From positions 62,001 through 126,000 of the forward strand of contig NZ_CAHJXR010000008.1 in the NCBI RefSeq assembly GCF_903645355.1: a stretch of 64,000 bases of DNA, read 5' to 3'. Origin of the DNA: Schaalia sp. Marseille-Q2122 (lineage in GTDB: Bacteria > Actinomycetota > Actinomycetes > Actinomycetales > Actinomycetaceae). The notes under the pieces were generated by a model. That model made no database searches. It saw nothing but the letters and a program-made list of their open reading frames with translations, and was not told where the DNA came from. Below are positions 1-8,539 of this stretch, in pieces; the stretch's first letter is position 1, and every line of letters starts with the position of its first letter. The position numbers and the translations under genes are program-made.

Positions 1-877
1 TTGCTGAGGCGTAGCCGAGCTTATCGAAGGAGAAACCGTTGCGGTACAGGTACAGCACCATGGTGTTCGTGGATTCACCCGGGCCGCCCAGAGTGAGGAA
101 GTAGGGCTGGGCGAAGACCTTGAAGGCGCCGATGACGGTCATGACCGTGCAGAAGAAGACGGTGGGAGAGATCATCGGGAAGACGACGAGGAAGAAGCGG
201 TTCCAGCTGTTGGTGCCGTCAATCTTGGCCGCTTCCAGTACCGAGGTGTTCAGGCCGTTCAGGCCTGCGGTGAGGACGACGATGTTGTAGCCCAGGCCCT
301 GCCACAGGGACATGAGTAGCAGTGAGCCCATGGCGAGGGTGGGGTGGTTGAGCCAGGGAATCGGGTCAATGCCGAGGGTGCCCAGGGCATTGTTGACCAC
401 GCCGTTGTCGTTGAGGAGAAGACGCCAGATGAGGGCGTTTCCTGCCATGGGCGTGACCACCGGGATGAAGAAGATGACGCGCATGAGGCGCGACCAGCGT
501 TCCGGGATGGCCTGGAGCCAGTAGGACAGGGCGATGGCGATGACGAGGTTAAGAATGGTGTAGAGGATGGCGAAGACCACGGTGTTGCGCATGACCGTCC
601 AGAAGGCGGGGTCAGCGCCGCTCAGCATCCTCGTGTAGTTATCGACGCCGACGAATTCGGCTCCTCCGTGGAGTGACCACGAGAAGAAGGAGATAACAAG
701 GGAGGCGATCAGGGGGATGACGATGAAGAACAGGAAGCCGAGCATGCCCGGGCCAAGGTAGATGGCGGCTTTGAGGCCATCCCCTGTGCGGGTGTCCGCA
801 GGGGCTTTATCGTCCCTGCGGACACCCTTCCTGTCTCCATTGCGGGTGCCCTCGAGGGCGGCAGTGGAAACACTCAC
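1..877 (-). CDS. Carbohydrate ABC transporter permease (MalF-like), partial
   Basis: Inner-membrane permease of a binding-protein-dependent sugar importer. I translated it by hand from a GTG at 877, preceded by GAGGA at 7 nt spacing. The N-terminus is a short charged tail, then hydrophobic segments beginning GMLGFLFFIVIPLIASLVIS, and later the cytoplasmic EAA loop (EAAKIDGTNSWNRFF) that contacts the ATPase. The 3' end lies beyond the left edge of the window, so about 292 codons are visible, which is most of a typical 290-320 residue MalF-type protein. It follows the substrate-binding lipoprotein gene on the same strand after 42 bp, so the two are probably cotranscribed, with a second permease expected beyond the edge. 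The sugar cannot be told from sequence. Confidence 0.9.
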   Translation of the reverse strand, partial: MSVSTAALEGTRNGDRKGVRRDDKAPADTRTGDGLKAAIYLGPGMLGFLFFIVIPLIASLVISFFSWSLHGGAEFVGVDNYTRMLSGADPAFWTVMRNTVVFAILYTILNLVIAIALSYWLQAIPERWSRLMRVIFFIPVVTPMAGNALIWRLLLNDNGVVNNALGTLGIDPIPWLNHPTLAMGSLLLMSLWQGLGYNIVVLTAGLNGLNTSVLEAAKIDGTNSWNRFFLVVFPMISPTVFFCTVMTVIGAFKVFAQPYFLTLGGPGESTNTMVLYLYRNGFSFDKLGYASA

Positions 878-919
878 GTTGGGTCCTCGCTATTCAGTAG
901 CGTGTGGCTGCTGGCGCTC

Positions 920-2170
920 TTACTGAGCGCTACCTGCGATGGCAGCAAGCATGTCGGCTGCGGTCTGGGTACCGCGGTAGCCTTCAGGGCTGTACTGCAC
1001 GAAGGAGGTCGACACCTGGTTCCAGGAGTTGTTGGAGACGAAGGGGATGCCCTTCTTGAGGAGTTCTTCGATGGCGGCCACGTTGTCTGCTGGCTTCTTA
1101 GCTGCCCAGCGCTCAACCTGGGATTCAACGGAGGGAACGGTGCCCTGGGTTTCTGCCACGGCGCCGATGACCTCGGGGGTGACGAGCTTCATGAGGACCT
1201 TGAAGGCGCCTTCCTTGTCCTGGCAGGTCTGGGAGATGCCAAAGCCGGAGCCCTGGATGACGCCGATGGTGTCACCGGAGGGCGAGGGAATGACGGCAAC
1301 GCCGAGGTCTTCGCCGAGTTCCTTTTCGAAGGCGCCGTACATCCAGGGGCCGTCGAAGATCATGGCTGCGGTGCGTGCATTGAATGCGCCCTGGGCGACG
1401 TCGTCGCCGTCAGCGGCGGAGGGGGCGGCAGCGACCTTGTGGACGTTGACGAGGTCGAAGGCGAATTGGACGCCGTCAACGAATTCCTTGTCGGTGATGC
1501 CGAGGGTGCCGTCGGCCTTGGTGACAACGCCACCGAAGGAGTGGGCGAGGGTGCCGGGGGCGTTGTCCATGAAGCCGGACTTGATGGCGACACCGTACTT
1601 GCCGTCCTTGGTGAGGGCCTTTGCATCGGAGAGGAACTGTTCGGTGCTGTAGTTCAGGCCGGGCAGTTCGAGTCCGGCTTCCTTGAACATGGCCTTGTTG
1701 TAGAAGAGGACGTCGGGTTCTGCGTCGTAGGGTAGGGCGACGATGTTGCCGTCGACGGTCATGCCCTTCATCATGGCGTCGTTGTACATGGAGACATCGA
1801 CGTTGTTTGCCTTGATGAGGTCATCGAGGGGGGCGAGGATGCCCTTGAGTTCCTGAGCGCGTGCAGCCTGGGTGGTGAGGATGCAGGGTGCGTCAGGGTC
1901 GGTCATGCGGGTCTTGACCTTGGTCCAGTAGTCGTTGAAGGCGGGGCCGTCGAAGGTGAGGGAGAACTCCGGGTCGGCTTCCTTTGCTGCGTCAACGAAG
2001 GCTTGCCACTGGGCGCGGTCATTCGCTGTAGATACCCAGGTGAACATTTCCTTGGTGTGGTCGGCGCCGTCGGCGGCTCCGCTTTGTCCGCCTCCTCCTG
2101 AGCAGGCGGCAACGCCAAGAACCATTACTGTTGCGGACGCGATGGCGGCAACCTTGTGGAACGTCTTCAC
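920..2170 (-). CDS. Sugar ABC transporter substrate-binding lipoprotein
   Basis: Extracytoplasmic solute-binding protein of the family-1 (maltose-type) class, anchored as a lipoprotein and feeding the adjacent permease. A signal peptide ends in the lipobox LGVAAC (Cys about residue 23), followed by a Ser/Gly linker. The rest has the usual SBP layout, including DVLFYNKAMFKEAGL and the FDGPWMYGAFEKE region. Two in-frame ATGs at 2179 and 2176 sit 0 and 3 nt from a perfect AGGAGG (2180-2185), too close for initiation. GTG at 2170 has 9 nt spacing and is preferred, giving 416 aa. It is the first gene of the operon. The upstream 450 bp hold a candidate promoter and a LacI-type palindrome, so induction by a sugar is likely. 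Confidence 0.9.
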   Translation of the reverse strand: MKTFHKVAAIASATVMVLGVAACSGGGGQSGAADGADHTKEMFTWVSTANDRAQWQAFVDAAKEADPEFSLTFDGPAFNDYWTKVKTRMTDPDAPCILTTQAARAQELKGILAPLDDLIKANNVDVSMYNDAMMKGMTVDGNIVALPYDAEPDVLFYNKAMFKEAGLELPGLNYSTEQFLSDAKALTKDGKYGVAIKSGFMDNAPGTLAHSFGGVVTKADGTLGITDKEFVDGVQFAFDLVNVHKVAAAPSAADGDDVAQGAFNARTAAMIFDGPWMYGAFEKELGEDLGVAVIPSPSGDTIGVIQGSGFGISQTCQDKEGAFKVLMKLVTPEVIGAVAETQGTVPSVESQVERWAAKKPADNVAAIEELLKKGIPFVSNNSWNQVSTSFVQYSPEGYRGTQTAADMLAAIAGSAQ

Positions 2171-2292
2171 TGTCATCATCCTCCTGAGGATGTCACCCCT
2201 TCGTGCGTGTTTGACGTCATCGTCACGAAAGTCATTCTGTGTTTATGTGGAACGAACTCCGTAGTTCGCGGTGGCCCTTCTCGGCTGGCCTT

Positions 2293-2306
2293 CGTTAGCG
2301 CTACCG
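2293..2306. promoter_or_regulatory. Candidate LacI-family operator
   Basis: Near-perfect palindrome CGTTAGCGCTACCG centred on AGCGCT, the kind of core bound by LacI-family sugar repressors in Actinobacteria. It lies about 120 bp upstream of the binding-protein gene and downstream of the candidate -10 box, where a bound repressor would block elongation. The regulator gene is not visible in this window. Confidence 0.5.
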
Positions 2307-2347
2307 AGACTGGGCGACTACACCCTCCGTTGGGTGCCAACACATGA

Positions 2348-2377
2348 ATGTTACATGGTCTGATTATGTTAGGACAA
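2348..2377 (-). promoter_or_regulatory. Candidate promoter of the sugar ABC operon
   Basis: On the minus strand a TTGTCC hexamer (2372-2377) is followed after 18 bp by TAACAT (2348-2353), a plausible sigma70-type -35/-10 pair in an AT-rich patch. It would place the transcription start upstream of the AGCGCT palindrome. Based only on hexamer resemblance. Confidence 0.3.
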
Positions 2378-2628
2378 TGGAATTCGCAGGCAATTTTCAG
2401 GAGAGCGGATAAAATGGCGAACTTCCGCCAAAAAGTACCGCAACGCAAGTTTTCCAGAACGCCACGGTCATCCGTGCATGACTACTGACAAAGAGAGTTT
2501 GTACTGTCATTTACTACCACCCTACTTCCCCGCCACCAGCTCCCCTCAAAAGGCCCCTGACAGGCAAAACGGGTGCAGTCGAACAATGTCCACTGCCCGG
2601 CCAAACCCCGTATTCGCACGCCCGCACG

Positions 2629-3603
2629 TCACATGCCGGTAACCTCGTGCATCTGCGCAAGCGCGCGCAACCTCGCGGCACAATCTTCAGGCAGGGTGTC
2701 ACCGTCAACGATTCCTGGATCCGACTCAATCACCATTTCCTCGGCAGAACTCCACGACGGCCAGGCTTCACACACGTCGACCACCACCACCGTGACATTG
2801 TCTCTGCCGCCCGACTCAATCGCCGATTTCACGAGGCACTGGGTGGCCTCTTGGGGGTCTTGCACGCCTGCGAGGATGTGCGCGATGACCTCGTCGCTGA
2901 CTTCACCATGCAGACCATCTGAGCACAGAAGGTAACGGTCACCCGTGACAGCAGGAAGAGTGAGTTGATCAATGGCGAAGCTGGCACCAAAACCCGCACC
3001 CAGCGCCTTTGTCAGCACATGCTTTCGTGGCATGACCTCAGGAAATGCCGATTCCACAAATCCCAGCGCACAGAACTCCTGATACTCCGTGTGATCGACT
3101 GTCAGCTGCGTGAGCTCCCCGCTCCGATACCGGTAGACCCGAGAGTCCCCGATATTGAAGATCCGCACGCAGGGCAGTTCAGCATATGTTGAGAAGACAA
3201 TTCCGGTCATCGTTGATCCGGGTGCACCCTCTGACCGTCCGAGTTCAGACAGACTTCGAGTGGTGTAGTAGAGCGCGGCCAGCACCTCACTTGAATCTGC
3301 GAAACCACCGTGAGGGGTGTGAGCGCTCATTTCCTCAATCACCTTGGCAGAGGCAACTTCACCCGCACGATGCCCGCCCATTCCGTCTGCAACAACAAAT
3401 AGCGGAAAGCGCGCAATATAGGAGTCTTCATTACCGCGTCGAACCAGACCTTGATCCGTTGAGACACCGGAAGCAATGCTCACCCCACATGGGCTGTTCT
3501 CTCCAACCGTGGTGGCATTGGCAGCGAAATACACACCACTCACCTCCGATTCGTGTGGGCCTGAAAAGGCGTGCACACAGGAGAAACGGGCACTCCAGCC
3601 CAT
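2629..3603 (-). CDS. PP2C-family protein serine/threonine phosphatase
   Basis: Metal-dependent (Mn/Mg) phosphatase that removes phosphate from Ser/Thr, probably the counterpart of a Hanks-type kinase encoded elsewhere. Recognisable PPM motifs are NEDSY and VVADGMGGH, carrying the metal-binding Asp residues, then LLCSDGLHGEVSD and GRDNVTVVVVDV near the end of the domain. No membrane segment is evident, so it is likely cytosolic. The start is uncertain: ATG at 3603 has only a weak AAGGGTGA upstream, whereas an in-frame GTG at 3534 is preceded by GGAGG at an ideal 8 nt. The first 23 residues are not family-like, so 3534 may be the true start (301 aa). It stands alone between divergent and unrelated genes. 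Confidence 0.85.
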   Translation of the reverse strand: MGWSARFSCVHAFSGPHESEVSGVYFAANATTVGENSPCGVSIASGVSTDQGLVRRGNEDSYIARFPLFVVADGMGGHRAGEVASAKVIEEMSAHTPHGGFADSSEVLAALYYTTRSLSELGRSEGAPGSTMTGIVFSTYAELPCVRIFNIGDSRVYRYRSGELTQLTVDHTEYQEFCALGFVESAFPEVMPRKHVLTKALGAGFGASFAIDQLTLPAVTGDRYLLCSDGLHGEVSDEVIAHILAGVQDPQEATQCLVKSAIESGGRDNVTVVVVDVCEAWPSWSSAEEMVIESDPGIVDGDTLPEDCAARLRALAQMHEVTGM

Positions 3604-3879
3604 AGCAGTGTCACCCTTTGTGTCTGGCCATCATCGTCGGTGGGCCAAGTATCCATATTTGCTTCCTGTGCGTCGTGGCATCAAACTCTGCGATCCTCGC
3701 AGCGCGTCTCATTTCCTTCCGCCACTGTCTTTTGACAGTTGAGGAGGAAGCGCGCCGCCAGCAACACTACCGTGATTGTAGTCCCCGGAAAGAGTGCCGC
3801 GAAAACGCTCGCAGTATCTTTTTCAGCATTTTCCGATACACCCGTACGTGCTACTTTTCCCTGTGCGTAAGCTCGACGC

Positions 3880-4383
3880 ATGGCGATCTTTTCATCTTCC
3901 AACGCGGGAGCTGCGGCGACAGAGCCCTGCCCCTGCCTTTCGGGCCGCGTCCTTGCGCAGTGCTGCCTGCCCTACCTTGAGGGAGCACCCGCCCCCACGC
4001 CTGAAGCGCTCATGCGCTCGCGCTACACGGCCTTCGTCTTTGGCGACGAGGACCACCTTTTCCGCACCTGGCACCCCCGCACTCGGCCTCGCCCTCCCCT
4101 GTGCGACCCGTCAGTTCGCTGGCGGGGGGTGGAGGTCCTGCGCGCGCAAGTGCGGGCAGTGACCTCGAAGGACGAGGGCGACGCCGCAACCTCGTTGCGT
4201 GAACCCTCGCCCATCGGTGTGGTGGAGTTTCGCGCCCACTGGAGCGATGCGAGCGGGCGCAGCGGCGTCATGCACGAGGTTTCCCGCTTCGACCTGACTT
4301 GCACAGGTGGTGCGGTTTTTCCTTGCTTGGGTCCTGTTTTTCGTTGGTTTTCTGCGGTTGTGTTTTCTGTTTTGGGTCACTAA
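3880..4383 (+). CDS. YchJ-like SEC-C motif protein, 3' end truncated
   Basis: Member of the YchJ/UPF0225 family: an N-terminal cysteine knuckle (C17, C19, C28, C29 in CPCLSGRVLAQCC) that probably binds zinc, then the NTF2-like fold with ALMRSRYTAFV and VVEFRAHW and the family's late HEVSRF motif. The biochemical role of the family is not established. After SRFDL (about position 4300) the reading frame continues into AT-richer sequence unrelated to the family (ending FRWFSAVVFSVLGH) instead of the usual C-terminal tail ending in a VDG-type motif. The replaced end lies just upstream of an IS1634-type transposase start, so insertion of that element most likely cut off the last 15-20 native residues. 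The protein may be non-functional. Confidence 0.7.
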   Translation: MAIFSSSNAGAAATEPCPCLSGRVLAQCCLPYLEGAPAPTPEALMRSRYTAFVFGDEDHLFRTWHPRTRPRPPLCDPSVRWRGVEVLRAQVRAVTSKDEGDAATSLREPSPIGVVEFRAHWSDASGRSGVMHEVSRFDLTCTGGAVFPCLGPVFRWFSAVVFSVLGH

Positions 4384-4404
4384 CGGGGCCTTTAGAATAG
4401 GGGC

Positions 4405-4731
4405 GTGACCCCGTTTATTCGTCGTGTGAGAACTGCTTCTGGTGCTGTTGCTGTGCAGATTGTGGAAAAGCAGGGACGCAAGAACGTCGTCCTCAAACAC
4501 GTCGGTTCGGCACATTCTGAGGCGGAGTTGGCTGTGTTGATGCAGGCCGCACGCGAGGAACTCCACCCTGATCAGCTGGCTTTCGATTTCGGGGCGTTGG
4601 AGCAAAGTAAGGTTGAACCTTTACAGGTCACTCACATGCAAGCGGGCGTGTTGTGGAAGGTCCTCGAACAGGCTTACGCTGACCTTGCTTTTGACGTGCT
4701 GGACGATGAAGCGTTTAAGCAGATGGGGGAC
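4405..4731 (+). pseudogene. IS1634-type transposase, 5' fragment
   Basis: The fragment begins GTG-ACC-CCG and encodes MTPFIRRVRTASGAVAVQIV, which I recognise as the N-terminus of IS1634-family (IS4-like) transposases of Actinobacteria. It is open for 109 codons to the aspartate codon at 4729-4731, where the IS3-family element enters. The middle of the same protein resumes at 5996 on the far side of that element. The catalytic core is not in this fragment, so it is inactive. Confidence 0.75.
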
Positions 4732-4767
4732 TGCTGTAGGTTTGGTTGACAGTTTTCCTTCTGGTTT

Positions 4768-5628
4768 TCAGGCCGCGATTGATACGGCTGGTTCCATGAT
4801 TGTTTCGTATTCGATGGGTGTCAACTTCCCCAGCGCTCGCTGGCGTCTCTTCCTGTGATAAGTCCGTTCGATCCAGTGGGTGATCGCTGCTGACAGCTCG
4901 CGCCGGGTCGCCCAGGATTTGCGGTCGAGGACATTCTTTTGCACGAGGGCGAAGAAAGATTCCATCGCGGCGTTATCCCCACACGCTCCGACTCTGCCCA
5001 TCGAACCTTTCGCCCCGTAGGCTTTCAACGCGGCACCGAACTTCCTGGATCGGAATTGCGAGCCTCGATCCGAGTGAACAATCACGCCCTTGGGCTCACC
5101 GCGCTTCCTCATTGCGTCCTCAAGTGCCGCCACCGCGAGGTGTGATTTCATCCGCGCGCTAGTCGCATACCCAACGATTGTGCGTGAACACAGGTCCTTG
5201 ATCGCGCATAGATACAGTTTCCCTTCCCTCGTCCAGTGCTCAGTGATATCTGTGACCCAGGCCGTGTTTGGTGTATCAGCGTGGAAGTGGCGTTGGAGCA
5301 AATCATCATGAACCGGAGCACCCGACTTCCTCCCACGCGGCTTTCGCCGAGCAATGACAGAGAACGCCTGGATCTTCGAGCACAATCGCCATACGCGCCG
5401 CTCGGAAATCTTCACGCCTTGCCCGTGAAGCTCATCAGCAATGAACCGGTAGCCGAACTCTGGATCATCAGCGTGGATCTGGCGAATCTTGGCAATGATT
5501 TCCTCGTCTTGGGCTTGCCTGTCTGAGACAGGGCTGGCTAGCCATTTGTAGAAAGCTTGGCGAGAGAATTTCAATACCCGAGCCGCGATCGTCAAGGTTG
5601 CCTTTCCTTGAGCGATCAGTTTTTCCAC
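4768..5628 (-). CDS. IS3-family transposase OrfB (DDE integrase core)
   Basis: Catalytic subunit of the IS3 element. It has an N-terminal HTH_21-like region (about residues 45-85, EFGYRFIADEL) followed by an rve integrase core with D127 (TDITEHW), D187 (HSDRGSQF) and E223 (MESFF), giving the DD(35)E spacing. It lies -1 relative to orfA and overlaps its end. The open frame extends upstream through IFPTVEKL, so the protein is probably made as an OrfAB fusion by -1 frameshifting rather than from its own GTG. Full length (286 aa) with no stop codons. Confidence 0.92.
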   Translation of the reverse strand: MEKLIAQGKATLTIAARVLKFSRQAFYKWLASPVSDRQAQDEEIIAKIRQIHADDPEFGYRFIADELHGQGVKISERRVWRLCSKIQAFSVIARRKPRGRKSGAPVHDDLLQRHFHADTPNTAWVTDITEHWTREGKLYLCAIKDLCSRTIVGYATSARMKSHLAVAALEDAMRKRGEPKGVIVHSDRGSQFRSRKFGAALKAYGAKGSMGRVGACGDNAAMESFFALVQKNVLDRKSWATRRELSAAITHWIERTYHRKRRQRALGKLTPIEYETIMEPAVSIAA

Positions 5629-5927
5629 GGTCGGGAAGATCTTTTTGGGCGAATCGCCTCCTGGCTCAAGTAGGCTGCTGCGGCGCGCAGGACTTCGTTT
5701 TCCATCTCTAGCTCACGAATCCGCTTCAAAGCGGCGCTCATCTCCTTGGCGACCTCCGGGTCACTCGAGGGGCTCATCCCGTGAGCCTGTAGGCGGGCGT
5801 CAGTGATCCATTTCTGTAACGAGGACCGCGAGACACCCAGATCAGCGCATACTTGCCGGCGGCTCATCCCTGATTCGACCAGAGCGACCGCGTCAGCCTT
5901 GAACTGATCAGAATACAACTTCGGCAT
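5616..5927 (-). CDS. IS3-family transposase OrfA (HTH DNA-binding)
   Basis: Small DNA-binding protein of the element, 103 aa from the ATG at 5927 (MPKLYSDQFKADAV). It carries an HTH with RRQVCADLGVSRSSLQKWI, then a heptad-like helix (RIRELEMENEVLRAAAAYL), the leucine-zipper region that mediates OrfA/OrfAB association in IS3 elements. A longer frame up to 5978 exists but would start inside the terminal repeat. Near its 3' end, at 5641-5649, the minus strand reads CCCAAAAAG, a C-CCA-AAA slippery heptamer that shifts ribosomes into orfB. Confidence 0.9.
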   Translation of the reverse strand: MPKLYSDQFKADAVALVESGMSRRQVCADLGVSRSSLQKWITDARLQAHGMSPSSDPEVAKEMSAALKRIRELEMENEVLRAAAAYLSQEAIRPKRSSRPWKN

Positions 5928-5995
5928 AATCAACATCCTTCCCCTTGCCCCACACACGTGAAGCAAGCCAAGTGTCAACCAAACCTACAGCAGAC

Positions 5996-6390
5996 CCGTG
6001 CTCGAGGAGCTAGGACGTGAGCCGATGCATCGCAACTCCTACCAGGCATCACTGAAACGCTGCGCTCAGCGTTCCTACCGGGACCGGCTTGCTCAGGCCT
6101 GCTTTGCTCACACCAGCACTCATGGGGATTTGTCCCTTGTGCTTTATGACGTGACGACCCTGTATTTTGAGGCCGAACGTGAGGATGAATCCTGGGATGC
6201 CAATGGGGCGTTTCGCCGTATCGGGTACTCCAAAGAACGCCGGGTTGACCCCCAAATCATTGTTGGCCTACTCGTTGACCGGGCGGGAAACCCTCTGGAG
6301 GTGGAAGCCTTTGAAGGGAACAAGGCTGAAACCCACACCCTCATCCCCATTATCGAGCGCTTCCAAGACCGCCACGGTGTTCATGATTTC
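5996..6390 (+). pseudogene. IS1634-type transposase, middle fragment
   Basis: Continuation of the transposase begun at 4405, in the reading frame of VLEELGREPMHRNSYQ. It includes the DDE-type first-aspartate region (LVLYDVTTLYFE) and the conserved VEAFEGNKAETHTLIP stretch, then is cut at about 6390 by the ISL3 element. The frame is not restored by removing the IS3 element and one GAC, and about 15 residues that I would expect between KQM and VLEEL are absent. The C-terminal third is not found beyond the ISL3 element. Confidence 0.75.
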
Positions 6391-7825
6391 GCCTCTTCCC
6401 AAATGAGGGTGTGGGTGGGTGTGAGCTAGTGCGGGGGTGTTGGTGTGTGGATAGGCGTTGAGGTCTTCCGATGATGGGAGTTAACACAGCACCCAACGGG
6501 AAGACCTCAACATGCCCAACGCTACCTTCATTGAGCCTGATTTGACTACTTTTGCTGGTTTGGACGGCCTTGGGCTCATTGTTACCGGCCAGTGTATTGA
6601 GCCTGAGCGAGCAGTGCTCGAATGCCGCGTGGTAGAGCCGGATAACTGGTGCAGGAGGTGTGGCTGCCAAGGACTAGTACGCGACAGTGTGACGCGAAGG
6701 CTTGTGCATGTGCCTTTTGGGTGGCGTCCTACCAGTTTGTTGGTACGGCTGCGTAGGTACCGCTGTCGGGAGTGTGGGCATGTGTGGCGACAGAACATGG
6801 AGTCAGCAGCAGCCCCCAAAGCACTCCTGTCCAGACGGGCGGCGCGATGGGCGTTGGAAGCGGTTGTGTGCAAGCACTTGAGCATAGCTAGCCTCGCCCA
6901 GGGGCTAGGGGTGGCTTGGGATACCGCTAACGACGCTGTAGCGGCTGAGGGCCTGGAGGTCTTGATCAATAACCCGGCCCGGTTTGACGGTGTGAGAGTT
7001 ATTGGCGTGGATGAGCATGTCTGGCGTCATACACGCAAAGGAGACAAGTACGTTACTGTCATCATCGATTTGACCCCGGTCAGGGACGGTACTGGCCCGG
7101 CCCGTCTGCTGGACATGGTCCAGGGGCGTTCCAAACAAGCTTTCAAGAATTGGCTAAGCGAACGCGATCAAGCCTGGCGTCGGGGCGTTGAAGTGTTGGC
7201 CATGGACGGTTTCACCGGGTTCAAAACTGCCGCGAGTGAGGAATTACCCCAGGCCAGGGCCGTGCTAGATCCCTTCCATGTCGTCAAACTAGCAGGAGAT
7301 GCGCTTGACCAGTGTCGGCGGCGTGTTCAACAAGAACTCCACGCACGCCGTGGGCGATCAACTGATCCCTTGTATAAGGCCCGCCGCACCCTACACACCG
7401 GCATCGACCTGCTCACCCCTGTCCAGCACAAGCGTCTAGAGACGCTGTTTGCCAACGATGACCATGCCCAAGTTGAGGTCACCTGGGGCGTGTACCAAAA
7501 AATGGTGGCCGCCTACCGCCATCCCGACAGGGCCAAAGGCAAGCAACTCATGCAAGACCTCATCACCGCGATCTGCAAAGACGTGCCCGAGGCCCTTAAA
7601 GAGATCAAAACCCTGGGACGAACACTAAAGAAACGCGCCACTGACATCCTGGCCTACTTCGACCACCCCAAGACCAGTAACAGTCCCACCGAAGCCATCA
7701 ACGGTCGCCTCGAACACCTACGCGGCACCGCTCTGGGCTTTCGCAACCTGACCAACTACATCATCCGCAGCCTACTAGAAACAGGCGGCTTCAAACCCCA
7801 CCTACACCCTTAAATCGGAAGAGCC
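6391..7825 (+). mobile_element. ISL3-family insertion sequence (about 1435 bp)
   Basis: Imperfect terminal inverted repeats of about 25 bp bound the element: the left end starts GCCTCTTCC and the right end, read inward, starts GGCTCTTCC, both then running into a GGGTGTRGGTGGG block. It holds one intact transposase gene. The expected 8-bp target duplication is absent: 6383-6390 and 7826-7833 differ. Sequence beyond the right end is not the rest of the interrupted transposase. A deletion or recombination after insertion explains both. Confidence 0.8.
6512..7813 (+). CDS. ISL3-family transposase
   Basis: DDE transposase of 433 aa, the usual length for ISL3/IS1096-like enzymes. An N-terminal zinc-ribbon-like region carries CRRCGC (C47, C50, C52) and CRECGH (C85, C88). 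An HTH follows (SIASLAQGLGVAWDTA), then the transposase_12 core with D167 (GVDEHVW), D232 (AMDGF) and E394 (TEAINGR). All key residues are present and there are no internal stops, so the protein should be active. The start ATG at 6512 has GGAAG about 9 nt upstream. Confidence 0.92.
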   Translation: MPNATFIEPDLTTFAGLDGLGLIVTGQCIEPERAVLECRVVEPDNWCRRCGCQGLVRDSVTRRLVHVPFGWRPTSLLVRLRRYRCRECGHVWRQNMESAAAPKALLSRRAARWALEAVVCKHLSIASLAQGLGVAWDTANDAVAAEGLEVLINNPARFDGVRVIGVDEHVWRHTRKGDKYVTVIIDLTPVRDGTGPARLLDMVQGRSKQAFKNWLSERDQAWRRGVEVLAMDGFTGFKTAASEELPQARAVLDPFHVVKLAGDALDQCRRRVQQELHARRGRSTDPLYKARRTLHTGIDLLTPVQHKRLETLFANDDHAQVEVTWGVYQKMVAAYRHPDRAKGKQLMQDLITAICKDVPEALKEIKTLGRTLKKRATDILAYFDHPKTSNSPTEAINGRLEHLRGTALGFRNLTNYIIRSLLETGGFKPHLHP

Positions 7826-8250
7826 CCATATCTGATACATATCGCAATGTATCCAGTTGAGGTCAATATAACGTTCAAAAATTGCCGCTTTCAAGTGCTT
7901 CACAAAATATGAACATACGTTCCCGTTAGCGAACATCAGTTCAAGGACACACATAATTTTGCGCTAAGTTCTGGTGAATACTGTGTGAGGCTCTGTTTAT
8001 CCAGGTGGGAGGCTTTTCGACTTCTTCTCTTCTGATGCCGCGTCCGCGTAAGTATGGAGAAGCTGCGCCTGAAGCTGTGCTGTCATGGGATTTTCAGTGC
8101 TCGCTGTTGGTGTACCTCAGGAACCTAAGGCGGTTTCACAGGTAGTTGTCGAGACTTTTGGACTGCTCACAGAAGCAGGTGGAACCGTCCTTGCTTTCGC
8201 TCCTTTCTGGCTTAAGGATGGATTATTTTTGTGGCACAGGAGTTTCTTGG

Positions 8251-8532
8251 GAGTTCAAAGAGCGCGCTGTTCGTTCAGCGTTCGATCACTAGGAGGTACA
8301 TGGTTGTTCGTCCTTTGCGGCGGCTGAATCAACCGGCTTCAACTCTGTTGTTTCCCCGCATTCAGTGCTGGAGTGGACGAAATAGGACGCAGGCGCTTTA
8401 AAGGATGGTGAAGCAAGCGCTATCGGTGACGCAGCAGAACATGCTCACCTTCGCTGGGAGAAGCGCAAACTGTGACGGATCGACGAACTCCTCAAGGAAG
8501 CGTCACCAACTTCGAGATCTCACTCGTTCTAG
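8251..8532 (+). pseudogene. Decayed IS3-family orfA relic
   Basis: A single reading frame beginning EFKERAVRSAFDH and continuing through SPHSVLEWTK, LRWEKRKL and ELLKEAS resembles the HTH and coiled-coil parts of IS3 OrfA proteins. It is interrupted by three in-frame stops (after FDH, EWTK and RKL). Conservation of one frame across about 280 bp in spite of stops argues for a true relic rather than chance. No matching orfB follows. Confidence 0.5.
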
Positions 8533-8539
8533 GCAGCCT

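Larger units (their letters stand above)
4732..5992 (-). mobile_element. IS3-family insertion sequence, complete (1261 bp)
   Basis: The ends are near-perfect terminal inverted repeats: TGCTGTAGGTTTGGTTGACA at the left and its complement at the right, starting TG and ending CA as expected for IS3. Flanking GAC triplets at 4729-4731 and 5993-5995 fit the 3-bp target duplication of this family. It carries orfA and orfB on the minus strand, both intact with a candidate -1 frameshift site between them, so the copy looks capable of transposition. It sits inside an older IS1634-type transposase gene. Confidence 0.9.
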
